A DNA stretch of 64,000 nt from Ophiostoma sp. CBS 140.51. Taxonomy: Eukaryota > Ascomycota > Sordariomycetes > Ophiostomatales > Ophiostomataceae. Shown here piece after piece: positions 1 to 10,740 of the stretch (its first letter is position 1; each line of letters begins with the position of its first letter). The position numbers and the translations under genes were made by a program. The DNA is taken from NCBI GenBank assembly GCA_029298735.1, contig JANSLP010000084.1, positions 48,873 to 112,872 on the forward strand, written 5' to 3'. The notes beneath the pieces are model-generated. The model worked only from the letters and a program-made list of their open reading frames with translations, was not told the DNA's origin and did not search any database.

Positions 1-3000
1 GCAAACCCTCTGGCTACGACTACTTTGGAGACGATGCCACTTACGGCGATGATGATGACTTTATGTACGACGATGGTGAAGAGCGCGATCAGCGTGGCAG
101 TGGAGGAGGTGATGTGTCAATGAAAGCCAAGACGCCCACCAAGAAGAAGGGCAAGGGCAAGGACAAGGTGGTGGAAGTGAAGAAGGTGGAGAAGAAGGAG
201 GAGACGAAGGAAGTCAAGGTGAAGGAGCCGACAGTTGTGTCGCCCAAACCAGAAAAGGCTAGCCCGAAGAAGAAGAAGGGCGGAAACAAGAAGAAGATTG
301 TGGACAAGCGGACGCAAGGGGATGATCTATTTGACGACGATGCCCTGTGGGGTGGCAAGGATCCCAAGGCACACGAGGAGGTGCTTGGTGACCATGGACA
401 CGAGATCATGGCTGACGAGGTCGACATGCCTGGCTTCTTTGGACAGGAGCGGGCTGGCGACAATGACGACGATGGTGATGATGACTTTATGGGTGGTGTG
501 TACCCAAGAGAGGAGGAGAAGGAGGAGGAGCGGATTGTGCCCGATACTGCCATAAGCAAGCTGACCGACATCTCGTTTGACGAGAATGGCCGTCATGGCG
601 GCACCGAGCTGCAATCCGAACGCAGCATCAAGGACAAGAACGACGACGACCTTGAGAGCCCGGTTCTCGGTCGTCGTGACTCGGACAAGCTCAAGACCAA
701 CCCGCTGTCCAAGGTGGCTGCTGCCAATGCTGCCGCACTCGCTGCTGCTTCTGCCGCAGCCGAGGCCAGCCGCGACATCAACATTCCCGACGCGCTGCTT
801 GAAGATTCTCGTGAGGCCGAGTATGAGCCGTCACGGACGCGCACACCACGCCACGAGGATCTTTTGCGTCGCCCCGTGCTTGAGTCACCCCGCGCTTTGC
901 GCGACTGGACACCCGAGCCGGAGAAGAGAACATCGACCGACAAGATTGGGCACGACGACTACGACTACAACACGCCCAACCGCGGCCTCTCGCCCTCGCC
1001 GTCCATCCTGTCCGAGTCGGCGGGTGGTGCAGGCCTCGCTGGTGCTGCGCTCCTTGGCAGCATTGCCAGCAAGTCGATCCCGCACCTCGCTCACAAGGCC
1101 AGCGGCGGTGACTTGAGACGGTCGGCCTCGAGCATTCTGGCGCCCGTTCTCGAGGAGTCCTACGAAGATGAGGATGGCGACCACGGACGGCACTACCACG
1201 GCCGCGATCTCGACACAACACCCTCGCGCAGCCGGCCGCGCCGTTCTACCGACCACCACCAGCACCAGCACAGAACGGCCACACCCGACGCCAACCGCGA
1301 CAGTGGCTTTGCCGAAGACAACACACACGCCCTGCCGTCTGCCCCAGCTGCACCCAAGAGCCGTCCCAGCGACGACGCCCAGCTGCGCGACAGTGGCGTC
1401 CATCTGCGCGACTGGACAGGTCACCACAGCGGCGGTAGCCACGATGACAACAAAGACAAGCGGTCTACAAGCTACAGGGACGCCGGGTTGGCTGCAGGCA
1501 TTCTGCCAGCCGTCCGCTCTCGACCTGGATCGACAGAGCCCGGTTTGCCGCACAGCATGCCTGGCATGCGCAGCGTCTCTGACAACACCGACACCCATGC
1601 TGCTGTGAGCCAACAGCGCCGACTCATGTCCTCGCCCATGCCATCCGAAGCGGGCTCCGTCGCTGCTGGCGCTCTTCTCCCACAACACCAGCAGCCGCGC
1701 CGTTCCACGTCCAACACGAGTCTAACCCGACTGAGGACGCCGGACCCACTCAATTTGCGGCGGCCTGAGAGCCCAGGCATCAACCGTGCTGCTTACTCAT
1801 CAACCCCACCTTTGCGGCGCATTGACCGACGAATGAGCGGCGATCTTAGGTCGCTCAGCAACCGCAGCCAGAGCGATCTATCTTCAGCTGCTGCTGCCCT
1901 GGCAGGCGTTGGCGCTGGCGCTGCTCTTGCTGCGGGCGCTAGTGGACTGGTGCCGTCCCCGCCCGACAACAAGAACAACACCAGCAAACACACCGCTTCC
2001 ACGTCGTCGCGTGTCGACGAAGCAAGCACTTTTGCTTCTGCCAAAGACCTTTCTGGCACGACATCCAGCATTCCAATTGCCAATGAAGGCCGTGTGCGCG
2101 ACAAGGGCGGCATGACCGACGTATATGTGAGCTAATTATTTTTTTTTATCGTGGCGCATTCCCTCATTCAATTGCCCCTCACTTTTGTTTTCGTTGTTTT
2201 CCCATTTCTTTATCGCTTTCCATCGCCCGTTTCATCTCATCATCATTACTGCCGATGTCGCCTCATCCACCCACGTAACATCGCGCTAACTCCCTCAGGA
2301 TGGCTATGGCGAGGGCCGCATTGGCTCGCCGCGGTCACCGACCCGGCCTCACAGCATGCGCCGCCGACAAAGCATGCAGGTGATGGAGCTGGAGAACCGC
2401 GTCGAGCAGCTGATGGCCGAAAACCGCATGCTCGCCGAAGCACGAACACAAGCCGAACAATCGTCGTCCAGCAAAGCCGCCGGCTCGCTCGCCGAGCGCG
2501 ACAGCCAAATTGATGCCCTCAAACGCTCGCTCGACTTCTTCCAAAAGGAAGTGAAGCGTCTCACCGAAGTCAACGAGGGTCTTAACTCGGCCATCAACTC
2601 ATCGGCGATGCAACACAATGAACGCTTCCGACAACTCGAAACCGAACACGCACAAGCAACACGCGATCTCGCTAGTGTCGCTGGTGAGCGCGACCAACAC
2701 CTCGAAGAGACCAAGAAGCAGCTCGACGACAAGGACGCTGAGATCGCAGCACTCAAAGCACAACTCCAAGCCGCCCAGGACGAGATCCGCGCCATGCAAG
2801 CCAAGATTCTGGCGTCGATACCCGCCGACGGTGCGGAGCTGCTGCGCATCCAGGACGTCGACTACTTTGACCGCCGCTGCCAGCAGCTGTGCACCCACGT
2901 CCAGCAGTGGGTCTTGCGTTTCAGCAAGTTCTCTGATTTGCGCGCCTGCCGCTTGACGGCCGAAATCAACGATGAAAAGACAGTTGACCGCCTCGACAAT

Positions 3001-3891
3001 GCCGTCCTCGACGGCTCCGACGTTGACGACTACCTCAAGGACCGCGTCCACCGCCGTGACGTCTTCATGGCTATGACTATGTACATGGTGTGGGAGTTTA
3101 TCTTTACGCGCTACCTCTTTGGTATGGACCGCGAGCAGCGCCAAAAGATCAAGTCGCTCGAGAAGACTCTGCTGGACGTCGGTCCCATCTCGGCTGTCCG
3201 CCAGTGGCGCGCCGTCACCCTGACGCTGCTGATGCGCCAGCCTTCCTTCCGTGAGCAGCGCGAGCAGGACACCGAGGCCGTCGTCCAGGCCATCCTGCAG
3301 ACCCTGAGTGCGATACTGCCCCCGCCCACCAACAAGGAGGAGCAGATTGAGACCCAGCTACGCCGCGTCATACGCGAGGCCGTCGATCTTTCCATCGAAA
3401 TGCGCTGCCAGCGCGCCGAGTACATGATGCTGCCGCCTCTGCAGCCCGAGTACGACGGCAATGGCGAACTGGTGGAGACCGTTGCGTTCAACCCCGAGTT
3501 GATGACCGAGCGCGACGGTAGGGGAGGAGAAGGAGCTGGTACGCCCGTGCGCATTGTCCTATTCCCGCTCGTCGTCAAGAAGGGCGATGATGCAGGCCAG
3601 GGCGACGACGAGATTGTCGTCTGTCCCGCCCAGGTTCTGGTCGCCGCGCCTCTTCCGCGGCGCTCTGCATCCCGGGCCGGTACTGCACCGAGCATCATTG
3701 ACCAGCCCGTCGGCAAGCGGCGTCTTATGACGCCCAGCTCCGAAGCCGGCGGTGTCAGCTTGTCTCCTGGCCACCACTCACACCACCACCACCAACAGGC
3801 TGGTGGTCCCCGCCCGGACAACCGGAGCACGATCAGCATGACGGATGCTGGATCGATTGCCGAGGCTCAATACCTTGAGGGTGGTATCTAG
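1..3891 (+). CDS. Large coiled-coil protein, involucrin-repeat-like (5' partial)
   Basis: The frame is already open at base 3, so the gene begins before the window. Two exons are seen, 1-2126 and 2299-3891, joined in phase 0 across a 172-base intron with GTGAGC donor, GCTAAC branch (2285-2290) and CTCAG acceptor; about 1,238 residues are visible. The first half is low complexity: Lys/Glu-rich and Asp-rich runs, then Ser/Pro/Arg-rich sequence broken by two Ala-rich hydrophobic stretches. Exon 2 opens with a heptad-like coiled coil (MELENRVEQLMAENR onward, about 130 residues), followed by a well-conserved-looking globular part (RCQQLCTHVQQWVLRFSKF, LFGMDREQRQK). This C-terminal layout matches, from memory, the very long proteins labelled involucrin repeat protein in Sordariomycetes and Eurotiomycetes. 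Their molecular role is not established; a scaffold role would be inference. It converges on the next gene, 909 bases away. Confidence 0.8.
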
Positions 3892-4800
3892 GTGGTGCGA
3901 GAGGAGGGAAAAGAGAAAAAAGAAAATTCACAAAATAATCATGTTGTTGAGGGGGGGTAAAAAAATCATATTGGACACGGGTTGTGTGCGGATTACTATC
4001 ATACAAATAGGACATGAGTTTCGGTTTTCCTTTCTTTTCATTTTTTCCTGTTCATTTGTTTCATCTTTCAATTGCTTCTCATCTGTTTTGATTACTTAGT
4101 TACTGGTTTCTGGCACTGTTTTGTTTTGCTATATGCCTCTGCTTTTGCTTTTCTGCTCTGCTCAATATCTTTTGTCATCTATTCACTTGCATCTGCTTTT
4201 TTGTTTATTTTCAAGCAACACTTCACTCTGCTATTTAATTTCTTTTCGTCTTGTCTTCTTCATGACCTCTGATGACGATGACTTTTTGCTTTTTTATCCT
4301 AGCTTATACAGTGTACAATTTATACGGCCTTGATTCTCTACAAACTATTTGGTTATTTCCTTCATTGCAATCTGTGACCACGTGCTACTGCAACTTGCTA
4401 AAGTTTGAGCCTCGCCTTATTGTTTGACACCATCTGCGTAGAAAAACGGCTGACGGGGCCGACAACAACTCTACAACCTTCAAGGTTCCTTATATAAGTA
4501 AAATTTTTAAAAATAACTTGCAATTAAACGGCTGCGCGATGTTGCTCTATATATTCTGTTCGGACCGTACCAAAAAAATAAAGAAAAGAATATCACCTAT
4601 CGTCCACATTTGCCTGTTTAGATTACCGACCGCCCTATCCACATCTGCCCTACCGACCATGTTTTACTTTCCTGTATCATAAATCCTACCCGATATGTTT
4701 TCCAGACTACTTTCCCTGTGTCTCTTCGAAATTCATCACTTCTTTGGCAACATTGTGTTGAGATCATCCTAGTTGACTGTTAGTTACGAGTTTGGTGCCA
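3892..4800. other. Intergenic region between two converging genes
   Basis: These 909 bases separate the stop codons of two convergent genes. The sequence becomes very T-rich on the + strand from about 4010 to 4270 and AT-rich near 4490-4620, as expected for fungal 3'UTRs and polyadenylation zones. Only short, low-complexity frames occur. I see no gene or RNA here. Confidence 0.6.
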
Positions 4801-7465
4801 TCATGAATCCTGTAGAAGGTGGTCTTGAATACATACCCAGCTTATACCGTCTAGAAGATTTGTTTCCTGCTCTTGGTACTGTCCATGGCCTGCAGTTGTA
4901 GCAAATGGATATTGATGACGGCCGAGATCGATATGCTGCTGCGGTTGCGGTTGTTGTTGATGATGTTGAGCAGGTGACGGCTGCTGTTGAAGTGGCTGTT
5001 GCGCCTGCTGAGGCTGTTGTGTCTGTCCATGCACGGCAATATTTGCAGACCACTCGCCACCGCCGAAATTCTCAGGGCTGTCCGCACTGACCATTTGCGG
5101 GTGGCCCCACAGAGCCTCGCCGTTTGCGACACCAGAAAAGACCATGTTGCTGCCAGCAGTGTAGGGTGCAGCCTGTGCCATTGGTTGTCCCGGTGGCGGG
5201 TGGAAGGCATAGGCCTGATCGGAACCCAGAAGACCGGCCGTGTCGGTTGGTGCCATAGCCCGTGGGATGGACTCTCGGCCGTTTGGAGCCGCCTGGTACC
5301 TTTGCTGCAGCTTTTGCTGGTGCTGCTGAATCTGGTGCTGTGACTGTGGCTGTGGCTGCGGTTGCTGGTGGTGATGCTGTTGGTTGTGGTGAGGATATGG
5401 TTGGCCATTACCCAATGGTTGATACTGCTGGTTTGGAAGTTGGAATGGCATAGATGGCACGGTTCCCGTAATCATGCTGGCAGGTACAGGTCCACTTGTT
5501 GAGAATTGGGGAAGAGAGGGGATAGCAGGCGAGATAATCTCATCTTTGATCATACCAATACCTGGCTTGTCTTGACTTGAATTTGGTGCAGCACGGAGCG
5601 GTGGAACACTTGGTAGTGGCATACCTCCGTTGGCCGCCGTCAAGGTCTGTTGCGCCAGTTGGGCCTGGGGAACCGCTTGTTTTGTGGATGTCGGCGCACG
5701 CAACTTGCGGAACTCGCAATAGGTGGCACTCTTTTGCATCACCTCATAAAGAATACCCTGCGCCTTTTCGTGCAGGCTCTGCGACGGCTCGGTGTCAAAG
5801 ACGTAGTCGAGACACCTACTGATGCGGTCGGATTCGCTGACAGACTGGCCGTGAAATGCTTCTGTGGTGAGTAGCAGTGCAATTTGATACTGCATAAAAG
5901 CACCAAGATACCAGCGCCACTGGGCATATTCCGGGTTGGTTTCCAGTTCGATCCCGATTTCAATTATACGAATGCCACTCTGGATCAATGATGAGTGCAG
6001 ACGTTCCGAGAGTGGATTGCTTGTGTTGGAATGATACGGGTGGAGGACCATGACATGCATGCGGCAGATGAAAAGCTCCTTGACCAGCTTCGTGTAGCGC
6101 TTGATCGGGGTAGCATCGTCAAGATAGCCTTCGTACTTTTGGTTGAGACGGTGGCAGAACTTTTCAATCTTGGCCATCACAATCGTGAGGTGCGACTTGC
6201 GCCGTTCGAGCTTGAAGCGGTCGATCCAAATGATGCGCATCATCTCGTTGACCTCAAAGCGTAGCACGGCAAGAAAAGAAGATGCCCAACTTTGCTTCGA
6301 TGTGAACGGGACTGCCATTTCTGTCTCGAGCGTCAAGTCAGCATCGTCGCAATTATACGGCAAAAATGTATCGTAGTCCTCTCGATGGATTGTTGGCCGT
6401 GGGCCCTGAGCCTCGCATGTGCGAATATCCAAAAAGCAGAGTTGGTGCCAAATCAAGCGGCGAACGTGTGTTTCCAGGGGTGTCAAGCCAAAAGCGCTAC
6501 CGTCACGGTGCAGGGCCATGCACTCTGCCATGCGGATGGCGGCACCAACCATGATTGAGTGCGACCGCGAGACCTCATCGCGGCAAAGGGCAACCTAAGA
6601 ACGTTGTTAGACGAGAAAATATACTACTGCATAAACTCCAGAAATGTGAAATGTGGGCTGCACGTACAAGATAAATAACAAAGGCTTGCATGGCCTCGAC
6701 ACTGGTGGTGCGAAGAAGGTTTGCTCTGCCAAGTGAGGCTTCTACGCCATACTTGACAATCCCCACAAGGTCAACTTTTCTGACATTGAATTGGACGGCA
6801 ATTTCGTTTTCGTCGGCGGCGACAACGCCAGAAAAGAGCACGGCAAGAACCAAAGCCTGGCGAGGTCGGCGAGGCTGGCGTCCACGGTCCACGAGCACCA
6901 GAAACTCGCTGAATTGTTGCTCAAAGGTTGGCTGGTGCAGGCAAGACGCAATTGGGTGCACGCTTTTGAAATATGTGTTTTTCAAAAAGTCACAGATCCA
7001 TGACGAGGGGAGTAGATTTTGCACGGCGGGAACGGCCGTCAAATGACCAAATAGAGCACTGCTGGATGGCGGGATGTAGTCGCTCGATGGGCGCAGAAAG
7101 TCTGGGATTGGCGGTGCATCGCTCATATCGTTGTCGTCATCGGCAAAGTCACCATTGAAGCCATCCCGGGCAGATGTTTTTGGCTGAGTTGCACGCGGAG
7201 TATGCCTCTGGGAACCAACTGGGCTGAGGTTGAAGCCAAATGTCCCTGGCTTGCTTGCGAGAGCCACATTGATCTAAGCATTTAGTTAGCTTTGTTCATA
7301 TTATATTTGCACCCCCTTTCTCCTCGTTTATTGTTCTTTTACCTCTTCAGCTAGACGTGGCCGGTTGAGCCCACCAATACGCTCTGTCATGCGCATGCGA
7401 CCGACCTTGAACCCGAGGTCAATCATGTCATTTGTTGCCTCGTCTTCTTCCTCATCTTCATCCAT
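4801..7465 (-). CDS. Fungal_trans-domain transcription regulator, zinc-cluster exon not found
   Basis: Three exons are supported: 7343-7465, 6668-7273 and 4801-6594. Introns 7274-7342 and 6595-6667 have GTAAAA and GTACGT donors, GCTAAC or TCTAAC branch sites and TTAG acceptors, and the joins are phase 0. The product is about 840 residues if the ATG at 7465 is used. The middle carries the fungal-specific transcription factor (middle homology) region: FLKNTYFKSVHPIASCLHQP, then RDEVSRSHSIMVGAAIRMAE and LETHVRRLIWHQLCFLDIR. The C-terminal third is a Gln/His/Pro-rich tail typical of activation regions. Relatives normally begin with a Zn(II)2Cys6 cluster. An acceptor-like CTAACAG at 7527-7533 suggests an upstream exon, but no Cys6 motif is seen on this strand up to 11 kb. 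It is either truncated, reached through a long intron, or a regulator without its own DNA-binding domain. The target pathway is unknown. Confidence 0.75.
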
Positions 7466-7526
7466 GCTGTTCTCGTCGGCGTGATCGTAAATCAAGTCCT
7501 CGTGGTATGGAAGATATATAAATAAT

Positions 7527-7685
7527 CTGTTAGTGAAAGCGTTGTCTTTTTTAGAGTAAGAAATGCGTGTAGATTTGCTGTGTAGAGACTTTAACTATAA
7601 CGATCTGGCGTAGCCTTTATTTTTGTTATATTTATTTGTGAGGTCTCGTAGCCCAGAGGTTACGTGACCTCTTAATGTATTTATA
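7527..7685. other. AT-rich spacer upstream of the truncated regulator
   Basis: This short spacer is AT-rich (for example the TA-rich run at 7680-7700) and interrupts the point where the N-terminal exon of the neighbouring regulator would be expected. It contains an 18-base near-palindrome with an ACGT core at 7655-7672 (eight of nine pairs match). No coding sequence is convincing. Confidence 0.4.
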
Positions 7686-8558
7686 TTAATATAAATAACG
7701 AGCAGAATTGTCCATCCTTTGACTCAAATTGATTGCACCATCGATTATCTGAACATCCTTGATTTGCCGGCGTCCTGGTACCAATGCTGTCAGTGCAGAC
7801 GAAATGGAGACGATGGGTTTGGCCAACAGACTGAGCGCTGAGGATAAGGCTCTGGCAGCAGTATTTGCTGAGGCTGAGAGAGCACGACGACCCATTGAAA
7901 TGGGGACAAGAAGCATGCCTCTGCCGCGACCTCCGTCGCCGTCTCTGTCTCTGCGACAGGCAACAGCTCCGGCGATGGACCCAGCACAGGCCTCAACAAC
8001 AGCTCCATCGACAGCCCCGTCATCATCGACATCCACCTCATACCCTACTGGCCATAGATCGTCACTCCCCTCTGGTCCGTCCACCGGCAGCTGTGGATCA
8101 TACATCTCCTTGGTGGGCAGTGCGGCCATGGGTAGGTACGGCACCCACGGCAGGCAGTTCCTCTTCATGACCGCCAGTGCCCGTCGCTTGTGCTTCTTCT
8201 CCCACAAGAAGGAGTCGTAGAGGCCCGTGTTCTCTTCGGGGGCGTTGGCCATGGCCTCGTTCCAGGTCTTGCACGGTGCACCTTCACCGTCGTCGTCATC
8301 GATGTCATCCTCTTCCTCTGTGACAATTGGCAAGCCGTTCTCATTTGCATTGTAACCGTAGCCGTCGAAGTCCGACTCGTCGGGCCAGTAGTTTATCCTC
8401 TCCATGTCGAGTCCAAGTTTGTCACGTCGGAGAGCCACAGGCTGTGCTTGCCAATTCATGTCGATGCGTTGACATTTCGCAAACTCCTCGTCATCGCTGC
8501 CACCATCGCTGTCGCTATCCTCAGGGTCAAACCGCTCGGTCATCTGTTGTGGGGTCAT
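7686..8558 (-). CDS. Acidic hypothetical protein; in-frame continuation of an upstream frame across a TAG
   Basis: From the ATG at 8558 this frame gives about 290 residues; it stays open upstream to a TAG at 8607-8609. It is strongly acidic (FDPEDSDSDGGSDDEEF, then a second acidic patch), has a central part with ordinary globular composition (LWEKKHKRRALAVMKRNCLP) and an Ala/Ser-rich C-terminal third. I recognise no family. The frame directly upstream (8610-8900) is in the same phase and ends in GDSDAE just before the TAG, while the sequence after it reads SESELDCESGEE, so one acidic stretch seems to be split by a stop. It may be a separate gene starting at 8558, the 3' half of a decayed gene, or a read-through extension. 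Only weakly supported as a real CDS. Confidence 0.35.
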   Translation of the reverse strand: MTPQQMTERFDPEDSDSDGGSDDEEFAKCQRIDMNWQAQPVALRRDKLGLDMERINYWPDESDFDGYGYNANENGLPIVTEEEDDIDDDDGEGAPCKTWNEAMANAPEENTGLYDSFLWEKKHKRRALAVMKRNCLPWVPYLPMAALPTKEMYDPQLPVDGPEGSDDLWPVGYEVDVDDDGAVDGAVVEACAGSIAGAVACRRDRDGDGGRGRGMLLVPISMGRRALSASANTAARALSSALSLLAKPIVSISSALTALVPGRRQIKDVQIIDGAINLSQRMDNSARYLY

Positions 8559-8606
8559 GGCGCCACCTCCCTCTTCTCCCGATTCACAATCCAATTCAGA
8601 CTCTGA

Positions 8607-8900
8607 CTACTCCGCGTCACTATCACCGTCAGTACGCTGCCTCGTCGCAAGTGGGCCACCGTCACCGTCACCATCACCACCCACAGGAACAGCCCTCTTC
8701 TGCTGGAGGGCAGTCTTTATGGCTGCTTCAACGACTTTCTTGGCATCAGTATGGTCAACCCAGCCGGGAATGACGGCGACTTGCTGCTGGAGAGACGTGC
8801 GCACCGACTTTAAGTGTAAAACGAGGGCGTCGCGAGGAGCCGGTGTGAGCAGAATGTACAGCTGCTGGGCCATGAGGTAGAAGATAAGCTCGGTACCCAT
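8607..8900 (-). CDS. Small hypothetical protein or internal exon (97 aa)
   Basis: An ATG at 8900 opens a 97-residue frame beginning MGTELIFYLMAQQLYILL, with good mixed composition (TPAPRDALVLHLKSVRTS, VIPGWVDHTDAKKVVEAAIK) before an Asp/Gly-rich tail ending at the TAG 8607-8609. The N-terminal segment is hydrophobic and could be a membrane helix or the core of an amphipathic domain. It overlaps, in another phase, the proline-rich frame at 8810-9338, and continues in the same phase as the frame at 7686-8558. No consensus intron joins the proline-rich frame to this one with matching phase. The family is not recognised. It could be an exon of one larger minus-strand gene covering 7.7-10.7 kb. 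Confidence 0.35.
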   Translation of the reverse strand: MGTELIFYLMAQQLYILLTPAPRDALVLHLKSVRTSLQQQVAVIPGWVDHTDAKKVVEAAIKTALQQKRAVPVGGDGDGDGGPLATRQRTDGDSDAE

Positions 8901-9338
8901 GGCGGGCGTGGTGGGAGGAGGGTTGCCCGAGGTCCAAAATTACCCGGAGGAGGCGGCGGCGGCGGAGGAGGAGGAGCGGGTGCACCTGCTGCCACCACAA
9001 CAGCTGTCGATGCACCACCTTGGGCTGCACCTGCTGTTGCGCCACGATCACCATCACCTGGAACAGTACTGACTGGAGGTACACCAGCGGCACTCATGTC
9101 TCCTGGATTGGTCGCAGGCATGGCTGGAATGGTAGGTGCTGTCACCGCCGAGGGAGTCTGGCCTTGAGCAGCAGCACCTTGAGCAACAGTCTGAACAGGA
9201 GTCTGAACAGGAGTCTGAGCAAGAGCGGGTTGAGTAGATGTCGGTGTAGAAGTTGCAGCTGGAGTGGAGGTTGGTGAGGGAGCAGACAACCAAATAAAGA
9301 ACTCTGTGAAGAAATCCGCATATGTAATTTTCTTTGTT
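8810..9338 (-). CDS. Possible exon: Thr/Pro/Ala-rich low-complexity segment
   Basis: After an acceptor-like CCCAACAG (the AG is 9339-9340) the frame reads TKKITYADFFTEFFIWLS, which looks like genuine protein, then a long Thr/Pro/Ala/Gln-rich linker with short TPVQ repeats (encoded near 9190-9230) and a run of ten prolines (8941-8990). There is no ATG at its start, so it can only be an internal exon. After the poly-Pro run it would have to pass to the frame starting at 8900; the nearest donor (GTAATT) gives the wrong phase. Either an unseen intron or a frameshift separates them. The family is not recognised. Confidence 0.3.
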
Positions 9339-9579
9339 CTGTTGGGTATAAAATAGCCAGAGTTGCATTTTCTGTTTCGCGATGTCGCACGTCTGGTCTT
9401 CTACGTGATCTACGGTTCTACGAGCAGCAAACCGTTAAAGTGAAAAGGGGCAAAAGAGACGTGATGGGAAAACACGGGCAAATGGAGATGAAGACAAGAA
9501 AGAGAAGTATTGTAATGTATGAAAAAGGAGAATGAAAAAAAGTAAACTGAAAGAAACAAACTTACACAACCTACCAAAC

Positions 9580-10137
9580 CTACCACCATTTGACGGGATC
9601 ACCATGATGCATCGTCAGTATGATCGTACGGGTTGTCAACCCTGGCCAGTCGTCAGGCGACGTATACCCACGACTCTCCCGTCGTTTCGCAATGCCAGTA
9701 AACAACGAGTCCACATCGACCGCCGACCGAGCCAGCGCAAACTCGTCGTCTTTGTCACCGTGCAAGCTACCTACCGACAGTCCCTTGGCCTCCCTGTTCT
9801 CGTCCATCATGCGTTTCCGCAAAGCCAAAACCCACTGGTCGGCAGCAGCATTCTGGGCAGCACGGGCGGCCTTGCAGGCAGCCGCGAAACCAGAGGCACC
9901 AATGGGGGGGAACTCGCGGCGAGGGGTCGACGGAGTCGATTTGCACACGACGACATCCCTCTGTTCGGGGCTTGGGACGTTTCTCGGGATACGAACACGC
10001 GGATCGGCGCCGTGAGGTACTTCGCTGGGCGGACGGCGGTAGTGCCGGGGCGGGAGGTAGTCGCTGGCGTAATCGTACGTGCTGTCGTCGTTGTCCTCTG
10101 TGTCTGTCTCAACATCGGCCTTCGCCGGGTTGTCCAT
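9580..10137 (-). CDS. Hypothetical hydrophilic protein or internal exon
   Basis: From the ATG at 10137 this frame encodes about 185 residues; it is open further upstream to 10176, where it abuts an acceptor-like TCTAAC...CTTTAG. It holds an acidic N-terminus (DVETDTEDNDDS), a basic Tyr/Arg/Pro-rich stretch, then a helical Ala-rich part (FAAACKAARAAQNAAADQW) and a C-terminal region of ordinary composition (DEFALARSAVDVDSLFTGIA). It ends VKWW at 9580, next to GTAGGT and GTAAGT donor-like sequences. No family is recognised. It may be an exon between the membrane segments at 10.2-10.65 kb and the proline-rich frame at 8.8-9.3 kb. Confidence 0.35.
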   Translation of the reverse strand: MDNPAKADVETDTEDNDDSTYDYASDYLPPRHYRRPPSEVPHGADPRVRIPRNVPSPEQRDVVVCKSTPSTPRREFPPIGASGFAAACKAARAAQNAAADQWVLALRKRMMDENREAKGLSVGSLHGDKDDEFALARSAVDVDSLFTGIAKRRESRGYTSPDDWPGLTTRTIILTMHHGDPVKWW

Positions 10138-10176
10138 GTTGATGACAACATCTGCACTGATGAAGCTGCTACTCAC

Positions 10177-10650
10177 CTAAAGGTCAGGCAGGAGGTTAGA
10201 TTCTACGGGGAGCGTATAGACATGATGGGATGGGGAGGATGTTGGAGAGAGAGACGGAGATGGTGTTGGCGCTGCTGCCCATGATAGGACGGCAGCAATG
10301 AGAATGGCTCCCAAAATCTTCCGAAAATGCTCGCACACGACAATGTGCGTCTCTTCGGCATTTGAGTGGTCACCGTTGGAACAAAGCCTCGAGGCTCGGG
10401 GCGCCTCGGGCGGCAGCGTCGGTGGTGCTTGCGGTGTAAGCTGATACACTTGAGGGATCACAATGGCTACCCACCGGATGTATTGTAAGAACCACTTGGT
10501 CCGGACCACCAGCCGTTCCGTCCAGAAGGCAGCGCAGTCCAGCAGTAACGGGTTGTGGGCCAGCAAAAGCCAGACGGCGAACGCCACGGCCAGAGCCGGG
10601 GGCACGACGTGCCGGACGAACGTTGATGCGACGGGCCAAACTTGGTCCAT
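10177..10650 (-). CDS. Putative membrane protein or N-terminal exon, two predicted TM segments
   Basis: The ATG at 10650 (after CTGCACA) starts a 157-residue frame. Residues about 15-35 (VVPPALAVAFAVWLLLAH) and about 119-137 (ILGAILIAAVLSWAAA) are clear hydrophobic helices, with a basic amphipathic stretch between (WFLQYIRWVAIVIPQVYQL). It ends at a TAG that is itself part of a TCTAAC...CTTTAG acceptor-like signal, so the visible tail may lie in an intron. An in-frame start at 10740 would add 30 residues but is probably not used. With the three downstream frames it may form one minus-strand gene. I do not recognise a family, and no function is claimed. Confidence 0.35.
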   Translation of the reverse strand: MDQVWPVASTFVRHVVPPALAVAFAVWLLLAHNPLLLDCAAFWTERLVVRTKWFLQYIRWVAIVIPQVYQLTPQAPPTLPPEAPRASRLCSNGDHSNAEETHIVVCEHFRKILGAILIAAVLSWAAAPTPSPSLSPTSSPSHHVYTLPVESNLLPDL

Positions 10651-10740
10651 TGTGCAGAGTAAAAAAAGAAAAGAAAAGAAGAGCACGACTGAAGTCGGCG
10701 GGATTGAGAGTCCGCAGTGGGGGGCACTCACTGGGCTCAC

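Noticed and set aside
885..1688. 267-codon minus-strand frame opposite the first gene
   Set aside because: Shadow of a GC-rich low-complexity region; the + frame is continuous over the whole exon and spliced to a conserved C-terminus.
7655..7672. 18-base near-palindrome with ACGT core upstream of the truncated regulator
   Set aside because: Eight of nine pairs match, but several such palindromes are expected by chance in 64 kb; not promoted to a finding.
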